NCBI GenBank assembly: GCA_946627575.1
Contig: CAMOVS010000012.1
Span: forward strand, 1 to 12,575
Direction of reading: 5' to 3'
From: an uncultured Lachnospiraceae bacterium
GTDB taxonomy: Bacteria; Bacillota; Clostridia; Lachnospirales; Lachnospiraceae
Length of the DNA stretch: 12,575 bases
Below the pieces are notes generated by a model. The model made no database searches, was not told where the DNA came from, and saw only the letters and a list, made by a program, of their open reading frames with translations. A program made the translations under genes and the position numbers. Positions within the stretch are counted from its first letter, which is position 1. Every line of letters begins with the position of its first letter. Shown here piece by piece: positions 1 through 7,077 of the stretch.

Positions 1-36
1 ATCAATCATATGAACGCCAAAAAGGAGGCAAAATGA
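1..36 (+). CDS. C-terminal end of an upstream gene, possibly larB (partial)
   Basis: Frame 1 from the window edge reads INHMNAKKEAK and stops at TGA 34-36. That stop overlaps the ATG at 33 in an ATGA arrangement, and a consensus AAAGGAGG (21-28) lies inside this reading frame, as expected for translationally coupled genes. The tail resembles, from memory, the C-terminus of clostridial LarB, the enzyme that carboxylates and hydrolyses nicotinic acid adenine dinucleotide in nickel-pincer cofactor synthesis. The next reading frame begins like LarC, LarB's usual neighbour, which supports the idea. Only 11 residues are visible, so the family assignment is an inference; the reading frame and the overlap are seen directly. 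Confidence 0.4.
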   Translation: MNHMNAKKEAK

Positions 37-120
37 AGACCTTATACCTTGACTAAGATAATATGATTGCTCCTGCCGGCAGTGCCGGTGAGGATGTTTA
101 ATATCTGACACTTGAAAGGC
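33..120 (+). pseudogene. larC: Degenerate start of a larC-like gene (nickel insertion), remnant
   Basis: After a consensus ribosome binding site (21-28) an ATG at 33 opens MKTLYLD and meets TAA at 54-56. The same frame continues DNMIAPAGSAGEDV and then a second TAA at 96-98. Clostridial LarC proteins start MKTLYL(D/E) followed by an NMGAAGDML-like stretch, so the pieces fit a decaying LarC N-terminus with substitutions and small insertions. No LarC body follows: by 214 an unrelated gene begins. Its position directly after a LarB-like tail supports the call. The alternative is a seven-codon leader peptide with a chance resemblance. The end coordinate is approximate. Confidence 0.35.
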
Positions 121-213
121 GTCCCTGCAGATTGGGGAGAAGCTGTCGAAGAGCTCTCGCCTGCCTGATTAGCTGCCGGGATATCATGACCATTTAGGGA
201 AGGAACTGCGTCG

Positions 214-2334
214 ATGAGATTTGAGATCAGTGAAGTGATGCAGCAAGATGCCGTGATGGAGCTTGTATATGGCAATTGTGACAGGCCTGACCGCCTTCTT
301 GGCAGGCATTTTGTGTCCAGCGGGCAGGTTATATCTGCCTTTCATCCGGATGCTGTAGCCATGGAATTGATTGACGGTGAAGGAAACCACTATCCTATGG
401 ATCAGGTGGAACGTCAGCCGATATTTGCTGTTTTTCTGCCCAACAGGAGATCCTTTCCCTACCAGATCCAGATGTCATTCCAGGATGGCAACAGCTTTGT
501 CAGCGAAGACCCCTATTCTTATGAGAGTCAGATCTCGGAATCAGAGCTTGAGAGTTTTGACAAGGGCATGTGGGATGTGGCTTACCGAAAGCTGGGCAGT
601 CATGTGATCAGGCTTGCCGGGACAGAGGGAGTGTATTTTGCTGTCTGGGCACCTATGGCCCGCAGGGTCAGTGTTGTAGGAGACTTTAACTTTTGGAATG
701 GGATGATCTATCCCATGAGGCGAGTTGGAGACAGCGGCCTGTTTGAATTGTTTCTGCCGGGTGCTCATGCAGGACAGCTCTATAAGTATGAGATAAAGAA
801 CTGGCAGGGTGAGGTTAGTCAGAAGACGGATCCCTACGCTGTTATGAATGAAAAACAGAAGAATGGCGCTTCTGTTATTATGGATCTTGATCTTTTCCGA
901 TGGGATGATGACCAGTGGATGTCCTCAAGGAATATTCGTGATATCCACAGCCGGCCTGTGTCTGTTTGTGAAATGTTTGAGCCGGAACTGACCTTTCCTG
1001 AAGAGAGGCTTAGAGAAGTTGTTATCGATATGGGGCACTCCCATATACTTCTGAAGAATACACCGGGAGAGGATGACTCTATGTCGGAGGAACTGCGGGA
1101 TATCGCCAGCCGTGAGAGACTGAAGACTTCCCGCAACAGTCTTTTCGAGCCCATCTACAGCCGAAGTGGTCCCGACCGGATGAGGTCTTTTGTGAATGAA
1201 TGCCACAAGAACCAGATGCCGGTACTTCTGGAGATCAGCACGGACTATCTTCAGAGAGCCTTTGACTATCTCCTGGAGTTTGCGGACCTGATGCCGGAAG
1301 GAACATCGGAAGGGCTGACAAGGCTGATTGAAGAGACCGGATACACTTATCTTTTCTATCGGTCACCGGAACTGACAAGCTATATTCTTTCGAATCTGGT
1401 CTTCTGGCTGCGAAAATATCATATCGATGGATTTGCATTTCATGGCTTCCGCAAGCGAATTGCTTCCGTTGCCGCAGATTTACGGGATGATAGTGTCAAG
1501 AATCAGGATTGGATTGACCTGGTACGGAGAAGTTATGATCTGGTGAATGAATTGATGGAGGGAGTGAGGAATATTGATTCCGGCATTCTTTTTATCGGTG
1601 ATTGTGTAAGCCAGTGGGATCTTAGGGAAGACGGAGCCGGGTGGATGCGGGAGCTTAAGGCACCTGATTTTGACCTGGAATGGAATTATCATATTAAGTC
1701 TAATATGAACCGATATCTGAAAATGGACAGGGAAGAGCAGAAGAGGAATCATTATCTTCTGACCCTGCCTGTGATGAGAATGGCGGACAGAGACCAGGTT
1801 GTGCTTCTGAATCATGAGTGGAGAAAGGCTGAAAGTACGGTGAGCAGCAATCCTGATCTTGCAGCAAGAGAGAAGGTGGCCTATGCTCTTTTGATGGGGA
1901 TGCCGGGCAAAAAAATGTGGGCTCTTCATGCCGGTCAGGAGACGCCTTCCATGCTCTTTGCCAGAGACCTTCTTAAGATCTACCGGCGATATCCGGCCTT
2001 GTACGAGTTTGATATGCATAGGGGATCTTTTGAGTGGATCAACGGAATGGATGCGGTGCATTCGGTGGTAACCTTTGTGAGAAAGGATCCTCGCAGAAGA
2101 GAGAATCTTCTTTTTGTATGCAACTTTGACAGGATGGAGAAAAGAAATTATCGGATCGGGGTACCCCAAAGAGGCATGTACAGGATGATTCTGAACAGTG
2201 ATTCTGTGGAGTATGGGGGAGACGGTCTTTATGAAGGGCAGGAATATAATGCTGAGCCGGTTTTCCGGGATCTGAGGGATTATTCCATCAAGGTTTATCT
2301 GCCGGCCCGGTCTGCTTTGATTTTCCTGTATTAA
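214..2334 (+). CDS. Glycogen branching enzyme homologue lacking all GH13 catalytic residues (predicted pseudoenzyme)
   Basis: The 706-residue protein follows the GlgB plan. Residues about 20-105 are the N-terminal beta-sandwich. Residues about 128-235 are a well-kept CBM48 (VYFAVWAPMARRVSVVGDFN at 140-159, LYKYEIK 189-195, KTDPYAV 204-210). Then come a shortened GH13 barrel (about 247-590) and a typical C-terminal sheet domain (CNF 636-638, YRIGVPQRG 646-654, EYGG 666-669). The catalytic core is gone. Where GlgB has DGLRVDA the sequence is DGFAFHG, so the nucleophile Asp is His410 and its Arg partner Ala408. The AEE acid/base Glu is Asp463. In the SHDE motif the Asp is Glu535. DWVPxH is EISTDY (340-345). 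It therefore probably binds glycogen or alpha-glucan without branching it. Intact length and conserved flanking domains argue against simple decay. The ATG has an AGGGAAGGA site about 10 nt upstream. Confidence 0.85.
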   Translation: MRFEISEVMQQDAVMELVYGNCDRPDRLLGRHFVSSGQVISAFHPDAVAMELIDGEGNHYPMDQVERQPIFAVFLPNRRSFPYQIQMSFQDGNSFVSEDPYSYESQISESELESFDKGMWDVAYRKLGSHVIRLAGTEGVYFAVWAPMARRVSVVGDFNFWNGMIYPMRRVGDSGLFELFLPGAHAGQLYKYEIKNWQGEVSQKTDPYAVMNEKQKNGASVIMDLDLFRWDDDQWMSSRNIRDIHSRPVSVCEMFEPELTFPEERLREVVIDMGHSHILLKNTPGEDDSMSEELRDIASRERLKTSRNSLFEPIYSRSGPDRMRSFVNECHKNQMPVLLEISTDYLQRAFDYLLEFADLMPEGTSEGLTRLIEETGYTYLFYRSPELTSYILSNLVFWLRKYHIDGFAFHGFRKRIASVAADLRDDSVKNQDWIDLVRRSYDLVNELMEGVRNIDSGILFIGDCVSQWDLREDGAGWMRELKAPDFDLEWNYHIKSNMNRYLKMDREEQKRNHYLLTLPVMRMADRDQVVLLNHEWRKAESTVSSNPDLAAREKVAYALLMGMPGKKMWALHAGQETPSMLFARDLLKIYRRYPALYEFDMHRGSFEWINGMDAVHSVVTFVRKDPRRRENLLFVCNFDRMEKRNYRIGVPQRGMYRMILNSDSVEYGGDGLYEGQEYNAEPVFRDLRDYSIKVYLPARSALIFLY

Positions 2335-2350
2335 AGCAGATAATATCAGT

Positions 2351-2379
2351 AAACCGATTCATGCGGACATCATCGGTTT
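2351..2379. repeat. Short inverted repeat between the GlgB-like and HIT genes
   Basis: AAACCGAT (2351-2358) and ATCGGTTT (2372-2379) form a perfect 8-bp stem with a 13-nt loop, extendable by two G-U wobbles. No U-tract follows, so it is not a convincing terminator. It could be a processing or mRNA-stability hairpin within a cotranscribed unit. Confidence 0.4.
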
Positions 2380-2432
2380 GTGAACATTGTGACCCTGAAA
2401 CGATCAAGACAAAAAAAGAAAGGGAAATTGTG

Positions 2433-2846
2433 ATGAAGAAAGACTGTTTGTTTTGTGAGATCGCCAGAGGATCTATTCCTTCAGCAACCATTTACGAAGA
2501 CAGCTGGTTCCGGGTATTCTTGGATGTGAATCCTGCAAGCCGGGGGCATGCTTTAATTGTACCCCGGGAGCATTTTGATAATATCTATGAGCTTGATGCG
2601 GAGACTGCCGGAAGACTTTTTTCTCTGGCTACCTGCATTGCCAGGGCTATGCGGGACGCTTTGGGCTGTCAGGGACTCAACCTGGTTCAGAATAATGGGG
2701 CGATCGCCGGACAGACGGTGGAGCATTTCCATCTTCATCTCATCCCGCGCTATGAAGGCGATGGCGTGGATCTGACCTGGCCTCAGCATGAGATCGACAA
2801 AGAGGAGATGGAGGAGATCCGAAAAGCCATCAAAGCTAAGATCTAA
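2433..2846 (+). CDS. HIT family nucleotide hydrolase (Hint-like)
   Basis: This 137-residue protein is a histidine-triad hydrolase of the Hint type, a family that splits adenosine 5'-phosphoramidate-type and related nucleotidyl substrates in the cytoplasm. The signature HFHLHLIPR places the triad at His98, His100 and His102, preceded by GQTVE. Cys5 and Cys8 (DCLFC) with His47 and His98 fit the zinc site found in many bacterial HIT proteins, and VNPASRGHALIVP (32-44) is the family's central strand region. I chose ATG 2433 because AAGAAAGGGA sits 8-9 nt upstream and the family begins right before the Cys pair. An ATG at 2361 in the same frame adds 24 unrelated residues. Substrate cannot be told from sequence. 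Confidence 0.93.
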   Translation: MKKDCLFCEIARGSIPSATIYEDSWFRVFLDVNPASRGHALIVPREHFDNIYELDAETAGRLFSLATCIARAMRDALGCQGLNLVQNNGAIAGQTVEHFHLHLIPRYEGDGVDLTWPQHEIDKEEMEEIRKAIKAKI

Positions 2847-2915
2847 GACGGAATATATATGTCTATGCTGAGCAGCTGCAGCTGGTTAATCGGGTATTTT
2901 ATATGGAGCTGAAAT

Positions 2916-3497
2916 ATGGGGAAAATTGATTTTAAGCCAGGCAACATGCTTTACCCCTTGCCGGCAGTCCTGGTGAGTGTGAGGGACAAGGATGGCTCTG
3001 ATAATCTGCTGACAATTGCCTGGACAGGAACAGTATGTACCAATCCACCTATGCTGTACATTTCGGTTCGTCCGGAAAGGTATTCTTATGAAATGATACG
3101 CCGAAGCGGGGAGTTTACCGTGAATCTGACGACCAGTCAAATGACAGGAGCGACGGATTACTGTGGGGTAAGAAGCGGCAGGGATCATGATAAATGGGAA
3201 GAAACCGGGTTTCAAAAGCTTCCGGCGAAACGGATTCAGGCACCTCTGATCGGAGAAAGCCCGGTGAATATTGAATGCATAGTCAGGCAGGAGATTGCGC
3301 TTGGTTCGCATACCATGTTTCTTGCGGAAGTGGTTCATGTCAGCGTTGACGACCGGTATATGGATGAAAAGGGGACTTTCCACCTGGAACAGGCCCATCC
3401 GATAGTCTATTCCCATGGGAGCTACCATGATCTGGGCAGACTGCTTGGGACTTTTGGCTATTCGGTTCGCAAAAAAAAGCGCAAAGCAAAAAAATAA
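2916..3497 (+). CDS. Flavin reductase-like domain protein (FMN-binding split barrel)
   Basis: The 193-residue product matches the flavin reductase-like (DIM6/NTAB, split-barrel) family. It has an N-terminal MLYPLPAVLVSV segment (11-22), the flavin-contact region LLTIAWTGTVCTNPPMLYIS (31-50), then RPERYSYEMI (52-61) and EFTVNL (66-71). Members bind FMN and either reduce free flavin with NAD(P)H or act as small flavoenzymes, so the precise reaction is unknown. A central YCGVRSGRDHDKW block (82-94) is typical of clostridial members. The last ten residues are almost all Lys or Arg (RKKKRKAKK), encoded by A8 and A7 runs; such a basic tail is unusual in the family and could bind nucleic acid or membrane lipid. 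ATG 2916 has GGAG 7 nt upstream. Confidence 0.88.
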   Translation: MGKIDFKPGNMLYPLPAVLVSVRDKDGSDNLLTIAWTGTVCTNPPMLYISVRPERYSYEMIRRSGEFTVNLTTSQMTGATDYCGVRSGRDHDKWEETGFQKLPAKRIQAPLIGESPVNIECIVRQEIALGSHTMFLAEVVHVSVDDRYMDEKGTFHLEQAHPIVYSHGSYHDLGRLLGTFGYSVRKKKRKAKK

Positions 3498-3505
3498 GGT
3501 TCATG

Positions 3506-3534
3506 TTGACAAGAGCCTGCTGAGGATGTATAAG
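3506..3534 (+). promoter_or_regulatory. Sigma-A promoter for murA
   Basis: TTGACA (3506-3511, perfect -35), a 17-nt spacer and TATAAG (3529-3534, 5 of 6 matches to -10) give a near-consensus vegetative promoter. Transcription would start near 3541, leaving a leader of about 50 nt before murA. It lies just after the flavin reductase stop, and no terminator is visible between them, so murA may also receive read-through. Confidence 0.75.
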
Positions 3535-3592
3535 AGAAATACTGCTATTACCAAGGATATATATTTGATTTACATAGATTTAGAGGTGCAAG

Positions 3593-4909
3593 ATGGAACA
3601 TTATATCATCAAAGGCGGGAAGCCGCTTGTCGGGGAAGTAGTGATTGGCGGAGCCAAGAATGCAGCACTGGGTATTCTGGCTGCATCAATCATGACAGCC
3701 GGCTCCTGTCTGATTGAGAATGTACCCAATGTCAGGGATATCAATGTCCTTCTCCAGGCTATGGAAGGTGTGGGAGCCTCCATTGACCGCAGAAGTGATA
3801 ATGAAGTAGTGATCAGCGGCAAGAATCTGTACATGACGGATGATCTTATCGTTGACAATGAATATATACGTAAGATTCGGGCTTCCTACTATCTGATCGG
3901 GGCTTTGCTGGGAAGATTCCATAAAGCCAAGGTGGTTTTGCCAGGAGGATGTGATATAGGCAGCCGGCCCATTGACCAGCATATCAAGGGCTTCCGGGCT
4001 CTGGGTGCTACGGTTAAAATTGAGCATGGGATGATTGTCGCTGAGGCCGAGGAGCTGATAGGCTCCCACATCTATCTGGATGTGGTGTCGGTGGGTGCTA
4101 CGATCAACATCATGTTGGCGGCTTCTATGGCGAAAGGCAATACGATTATTGAGAATGCTGCCAAGGAACCCCATATCGTTGATGTGGCTAACTTCCTTAA
4201 CAGCATGGGAGCAAGGATCCGGGGAGCCGGAACCGACGTGATCCGTATTAAGGGAGTGGAGAGCTTCCACGATGCCGAGTACTCGATTATACCTGATCAG
4301 ATTGAGGCAGGTACTTTTATGATGGCTGCGGCAGCTACCCGGGGCAATGTTCTGGTAAAGAATGTAATCCCCAAGCACCTGGAGGCCATTTCAGCCAAGC
4401 TTATGGAGATCGGAGCCCAGGTAGAGGAGTCGGATGACGCAGTCCGGGTGATCGCGACAAGAAGGCTTAAGCATACACAGATTAAGACTCTGCCTTATCC
4501 CGGATTCCCCACGGATATGCAGCCTCAGATGGCAGTAACCCTGGCCTTGTCCAAAGGAACCAGCACCATTACTGAAAGTATATTTGAGAACCGTTTCCGC
4601 TATGTGGACGAGCTGGCCCGTATGGGAGCCAATATTAAGATGGTAGACGGCAATACTGCTATCATTTATGGTGTAGAGAAGTATACCGGTGCTAAGGTAG
4701 AGGCGCCGGATCTTCGGGCCGGAGCCGCCCTGGTGATTGCCGGTCTGGCAGCAGAGGGCTATACATCGGTAACGGAGATTGGATATATATTGAGAGGTTA
4801 TGAGAGATTTGATGAGAAGATCCGCGGCCTGGGCGGAATGATCGAGAAGGTGGATTCAGAAAAAGAGAGTAATAAGTTTATTTACAGAACAGGGACTTTG
4901 AATGCATGA
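3593..4909 (+). CDS. murA: UDP-N-acetylglucosamine 1-carboxyvinyltransferase MurA
   Basis: MurA transfers enolpyruvate from PEP to UDP-GlcNAc, the first committed step of peptidoglycan synthesis, in the cytoplasm. The 438-residue protein has the two-domain EPT fold with the invariant Lys22-Asn23 in GGAKNAALGILA. The catalytic-loop cysteine, target of fosfomycin, is Cys120 in LPGGCDIGSRPID, so the enzyme should be fosfomycin-sensitive at this residue. The FPTDMQPQ motif carries the base Asp308, and the DLRAGAAL motif (373-380) and RGYERFDEKIRGLGG (401-415) are present. About 20 residues follow that last motif, making the C-terminus somewhat longer than usual. GAGGTG lies 4 nt before the ATG. 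Firmicutes often carry two MurA paralogues; this window cannot tell whether a second exists. Confidence 0.97.
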   Translation: MEHYIIKGGKPLVGEVVIGGAKNAALGILAASIMTAGSCLIENVPNVRDINVLLQAMEGVGASIDRRSDNEVVISGKNLYMTDDLIVDNEYIRKIRASYYLIGALLGRFHKAKVVLPGGCDIGSRPIDQHIKGFRALGATVKIEHGMIVAEAEELIGSHIYLDVVSVGATINIMLAASMAKGNTIIENAAKEPHIVDVANFLNSMGARIRGAGTDVIRIKGVESFHDAEYSIIPDQIEAGTFMMAAAATRGNVLVKNVIPKHLEAISAKLMEIGAQVEESDDAVRVIATRRLKHTQIKTLPYPGFPTDMQPQMAVTLALSKGTSTITESIFENRFRYVDELARMGANIKMVDGNTAIIYGVEKYTGAKVEAPDLRAGAALVIAGLAAEGYTSVTEIGYILRGYERFDEKIRGLGGMIEKVDSEKESNKFIYRTGTLNA

Positions 4910-5055
4910 GATGCTGCAGCTGCTTTGGTGTCATTTGATGTGGGATGATAGTGAGATGAGGAGAAGGATGATACCGATGTCAGGCTATGGCAGGCCTTCG
5001 ATTCCTGTCGACAAGTGAGAAGCAATTATGGAAAAAGAAAGGATATATTGAGTGT

Positions 5056-6246
5056 ATGGAGAGACTTTTATTTACATCCGAATCTGTTACGGAGGGACAT
5101 CCCGATAAGATGTGTGATCAGGTGTCGGATGCTATTCTGGATGCTCTGATGGAGAAGGATCCGATGAGTCGGGTAGCCTGTGAAACTGCTATGACGACCG
5201 GAATCGTTATGGTGATGGGTGAGGTGACGACGAACGCCTACGTGGATATTCAGAAGATCGTGAGAGACACGGTAGCTGAGATTGGCTACACCCGGGGCAA
5301 ATACGGCTTTGATGCCCAGACATGCGGTGTGATTGTATCCCTGGATGAGCAGTCACCGGACATCGCTATGGGCGTCGACAAGGCCCTGGAAGCTAAGGAA
5401 AACCTTATGAATGAGGAAGATCTTGAAGCTATTGGAGCCGGTGACCAGGGAATGATGTTCGGATATGCTACCAATGAGACGGAGGAATATCTGCCTTATC
5501 CTATCGCCCTGGCCCACAAACTGGCCAGACAGCTCACCAAGGTCCGTAAGGATGGAACTCTTTCCTATCTCCGCCCGGATGGCAAGACCCAGGTGACAGT
5601 GGAGTACAATGAAGAGGGAAAACCGGAGAGATTAGATACGGTGGTTCTCTCTACCCAGCATGATCCTGAGGTTAGCCAGGAGCAGATTCGCAAGGATATA
5701 CGTAAGTATGTCTTTGATCCGGTTCTGCCTTCGGAAATGCTGGATGAAAAAACCCATTATTTCATCAATCCTACAGGACGCTTCGTCATTGGCGGGCCTC
5801 ATGGTGACGCCGGTCTGACCGGCCGCAAAATCATCGTAGATACTTATGGTGGATATGCCCGGCACGGCGGCGGTGCTTTCTCTGGAAAGGATTGTACCAA
5901 GGTAGACCGGTCTGCGGCTTATGCTGCCCGCTATGTAGCCAAAAACATCGTAGCAGCAGGCATTGCAGACCAGTGTGAGATTCAATTGTCCTATGCTATT
6001 GGTGTAGCCCAGCCTACATCCATTATGGTGGATACCTTTGGCACAGGAAAGTTGAAGGATGAAAAGATCGTCGATATCATCCGTGATCATTTTGATCTTC
6101 GCCCGGCCGGTATCATCCGGATGCTGGATCTGAGAAGACCCATCTACAAACAGACAGCGGCTTATGGCCATTTCGGAAGAAATGATCTGGATCTTCCCTG
6201 GGAGAAGACGGACAAGGCAGAGGAATTAAAAAAATATCTTTCATAA
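5056..6246 (+). CDS. metK: S-adenosylmethionine synthetase (methionine adenosyltransferase)
   Basis: MetK makes S-adenosylmethionine from ATP and methionine in the cytoplasm. From ATG 5056 the protein is 396 residues, the family's usual length, and starts [18 protein letters not shown] with the metal and substrate motif GHPDK at 14-18. [12 protein letters not shown] (127-138) is the methionine-site signature, [13 protein letters not shown] (246-258) the ATP/phosphate motif, and GGGAFSGKD (271-279) the P-loop-like signature. An in-frame ATG at 4987 would add 23 residues not seen in the family. The chosen start has only AAAGGA about 13 nt away, a weak spacing. I see no SAM riboswitch in the 146-nt gap after murA, which is the place to expect one, so regulation may come from murA's promoter. 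Confidence 0.97.
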   Translation: MERLLFTSESVTEGHPDKMCDQVSDAILDALMEKDPMSRVACETAMTTGIVMVMGEVTTNAYVDIQKIVRDTVAEIGYTRGKYGFDAQTCGVIVSLDEQSPDIAMGVDKALEAKENLMNEEDLEAIGAGDQGMMFGYATNETEEYLPYPIALAHKLARQLTKVRKDGTLSYLRPDGKTQVTVEYNEEGKPERLDTVVLSTQHDPEVSQEQIRKDIRKYVFDPVLPSEMLDEKTHYFINPTGRFVIGGPHGDAGLTGRKIIVDTYGGYARHGGGAFSGKDCTKVDRSAAYAARYVAKNIVAAGIADQCEIQLSYAIGVAQPTSIMVDTFGTGKLKDEKIVDIIRDHFDLRPAGIIRMLDLRRPIYKQTAAYGHFGRNDLDLPWEKTDKAEELKKYLS

Positions 6247-6257
6247 AGAACCATCCT

Positions 6258-6283
6258 ATCCCGGAGCCATGGTGTTCCGGGAT
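6258..6283. repeat. Inverted repeat after metK, possible weak terminator
   Basis: ATCCCGGA (6258-6265) and TCCGGGAT (6276-6283) form a perfect 8-bp stem around a 10-nt loop, 12 nt after the metK stop. The following bases (TGATTATAATAA) are not a run of U, so termination is uncertain. Partial termination or an mRNA 3'-end stabiliser would both fit. Confidence 0.45.
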
Positions 6284-6345
6284 TGATTATAATAAGGCCC
6301 GATCGATACTCACAGAAGATAGCAGGGAATAGGAAAGGGAATAAT

Positions 6346-6753
6346 ATGAGTAAATATCTGGATAAGGCCCGTCAGGTAAGAGAAAGAACCGATGTTCATT
6401 ATAACTGTGCCCAGGGAGTCCTGGCAGCATTTGCAGAAGCGCTTGGTATGGATGAGGATACCCTTTTCCGTGTCGGGGCCAATTTCGGCAGCGGTATGCG
6501 GATTGGATCAACCTGCGGAGCTGTTACGGGAGCTTTAATGGTGCTTGGCCTGGCCGGCGCAGGTGATCAGGAAGCTGCAACCGGGCTTCTGCGAAAGGTC
6601 AGGGTCAATCATGAAGGATTCCTTGATTGCAAAGACCTTCTGAAGTTGAACATGCAGACAGACCTTCCCAAGCATGAACACTGCGATGGCATGGTCTATG
6701 AGCTGGTTGGCCTTACTGAGGAAATACTTCGGGATCGGGGTTTCATCGACTAA
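6346..6753 (+). CDS. C_GCAxxG_C_C family protein (four-cysteine, putative redox or metal protein)
   Basis: The 135-residue protein shows the pattern that names this family: Cys21 in YNCAQGVL, Cys57 in STCGAVTGALMVLGL, Cys95 in FLDCKDLL and Cys113 in HEHCDG. Glycine-rich segments (GANFGSGMRIGS, 44-55) lead into the second cysteine. The family is common in anaerobes and is thought to bind a metal or cluster or act as a redox carrier, but no reaction is established to my knowledge. No signal peptide or membrane span is seen. ATG 6346 has AGGAAAGGGA ending 5 nt upstream; a TTG at 6283 in the same frame gives an unlikely extension through the hairpin after metK. It could be cotranscribed with murA-metK. 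Confidence 0.9.
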   Translation: MSKYLDKARQVRERTDVHYNCAQGVLAAFAEALGMDEDTLFRVGANFGSGMRIGSTCGAVTGALMVLGLAGAGDQEAATGLLRKVRVNHEGFLDCKDLLKLNMQTDLPKHEHCDGMVYELVGLTEEILRDRGFID

Positions 6754-6816
6754 GCAAAGCGGCAGTTTTTTTGTTTAATGTGCCGGAACTACAGCAATAA
6801 TGTGAAAATCTTTCTA

Positions 6817-6845
6817 TTTACAAACAGCTCGTTCCATGCTACATT
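6817..6845 (+). promoter_or_regulatory. Promoter of the pantothenate operon leader
   Basis: TTTACA (6817-6822, 5 of 6 matches to -35), a 17-nt spacer and TACATT (6840-6845, 4 of 6) are found. A TG dinucleotide at 6837-6838, one base before the -10, makes it an extended -10 promoter. Transcription would start near 6852, just upstream of the two bulged-A hairpins. The stretch 6754-6816 upstream holds a T7 run without a preceding stem and nothing else I can name. Confidence 0.6.
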
Positions 6846-6865
6846 ACTTAAGGTTTGATAACCGC

Positions 6866-6891
6866 GGATAGTATCCAAACGGAACTATACC
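6866..6891 (+). promoter_or_regulatory. pan RNA motif, first hairpin (candidate riboswitch)
   Basis: The RNA can pair 6866-6872 with 6884-6891 and 6874-6876 with 6881-6883 around an AAAC loop. From the tip this is 3 bp, a bulged A on the 5' strand (A6873), 5 bp, a bulged A on the 3' strand (A6889), then 2 bp. A stem-loop with two bulged adenosines upstream of pantothenate genes, often in tandem, is how the pan motif (a candidate riboswitch found by comparative genomics) was described. The position, ahead of panB, panC and panD, fits exactly. A competing pairing of 6853-6860 with 6872-6880 is possible. The ligand of pan RNAs is not established to my knowledge. Confidence 0.7.
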
Positions 6892-6912
6892 CCAGGCGTG
6901 GCATGAAAGATA

Positions 6913-6941
6913 GAGCTTGTATCCCATGTGGAATGAGACTC
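6913..6941 (+). promoter_or_regulatory. pan RNA motif, second hairpin (candidate riboswitch)
   Basis: This hairpin repeats the architecture of the first one 21 nt downstream: 6922-6924 pair with 6930-6932 at the tip around a 5-nt loop, A6921 is bulged on the 5' strand, 6916-6920 pair with 6933-6937 (two G-U pairs), A6938 is bulged on the 3' strand, and 6913-6915 pair with 6939-6941. The apical sequence GTATCC..GGAA is shared with the first hairpin while the lower stem bases differ, which is covariation-like support for the structure. Together the two form a tandem array before the terminator. Confidence 0.7.
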
Positions 6942-6969
6942 AGAAGCATCACCTGACTGATTGAAAAGC

Positions 6970-6999
6970 AGCGCCGGAATACCCGGCGCTTTTCTTTTT
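6970..6999 (+). terminator. Intrinsic terminator in the pantothenate operon leader
   Basis: AGCGCCGG (6970-6977) pairs perfectly with CCGGCGCT (6983-6990) around a 5-nt loop, followed by a U-rich run TTTCTTTTTC and more T. It lies about 80 nt before the first gene and after the two pan hairpins, so it most likely acts as the expression platform of a transcription attenuator. GGCGT at 6895-6899, in the linker between the hairpins, could pair with GCGCC at 6971-6975 as a weak antiterminator; this is a guess. The alternative is that it simply ends a small RNA of about 150 nt. Confidence 0.85.
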
Positions 7000-7077
7000 C
7001 TTTATTACAGATGGCATCCCGGATGGCATTTGCCTGCCGGACGGCAGGAAGGAGAAAAGGACTTTGAAAGGATGGTG

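Noticed and set aside
1480..2169. 229-codon open frame on the minus strand inside the GlgB-like gene
   Set aside because: It is antisense to a clear family member, has no recognisable domain and no promoter or ribosome binding site; it is a shadow of codon bias.
3471..3494. Programmed -1 frameshift at the A8 run of the flavin reductase gene
   Set aside because: The alternative frame continues into murA's leader and overlaps murA without any recognisable domain; the zero frame ends normally.
4956..5018. 20-codon frame [20 protein letters not shown] before metK
   Set aside because: No good ribosome binding site and no recognisable similarity; short frames of this size are expected by chance.
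4910..5055. SAM riboswitch before metK
   Set aside because: I looked for S-box features (GAGGGA-type core, four-helix junction, terminator) and found none.
6754..6790. T7 run after the C_GCAxxG_C_C gene as a terminator
   Set aside because: No stable stem directly precedes the T run; the partial CGGCA/TGCCG pairing lies on either side of it.
6903..6956. 17-codon frame MKDRACIPCGMRLRSIT in the pan leader as an attenuation peptide
   Set aside because: It overlaps the second pan hairpin, whose structure explains the sequence better, and it has no run of codons relevant to the pathway.
6852..7000. 6S RNA or other stand-alone small RNA
   Set aside because: A promoter and terminator frame about 150 nt, but I could not build the long rod with a central bubble typical of 6S, and the two bulged-A hairpins fit a pan leader.
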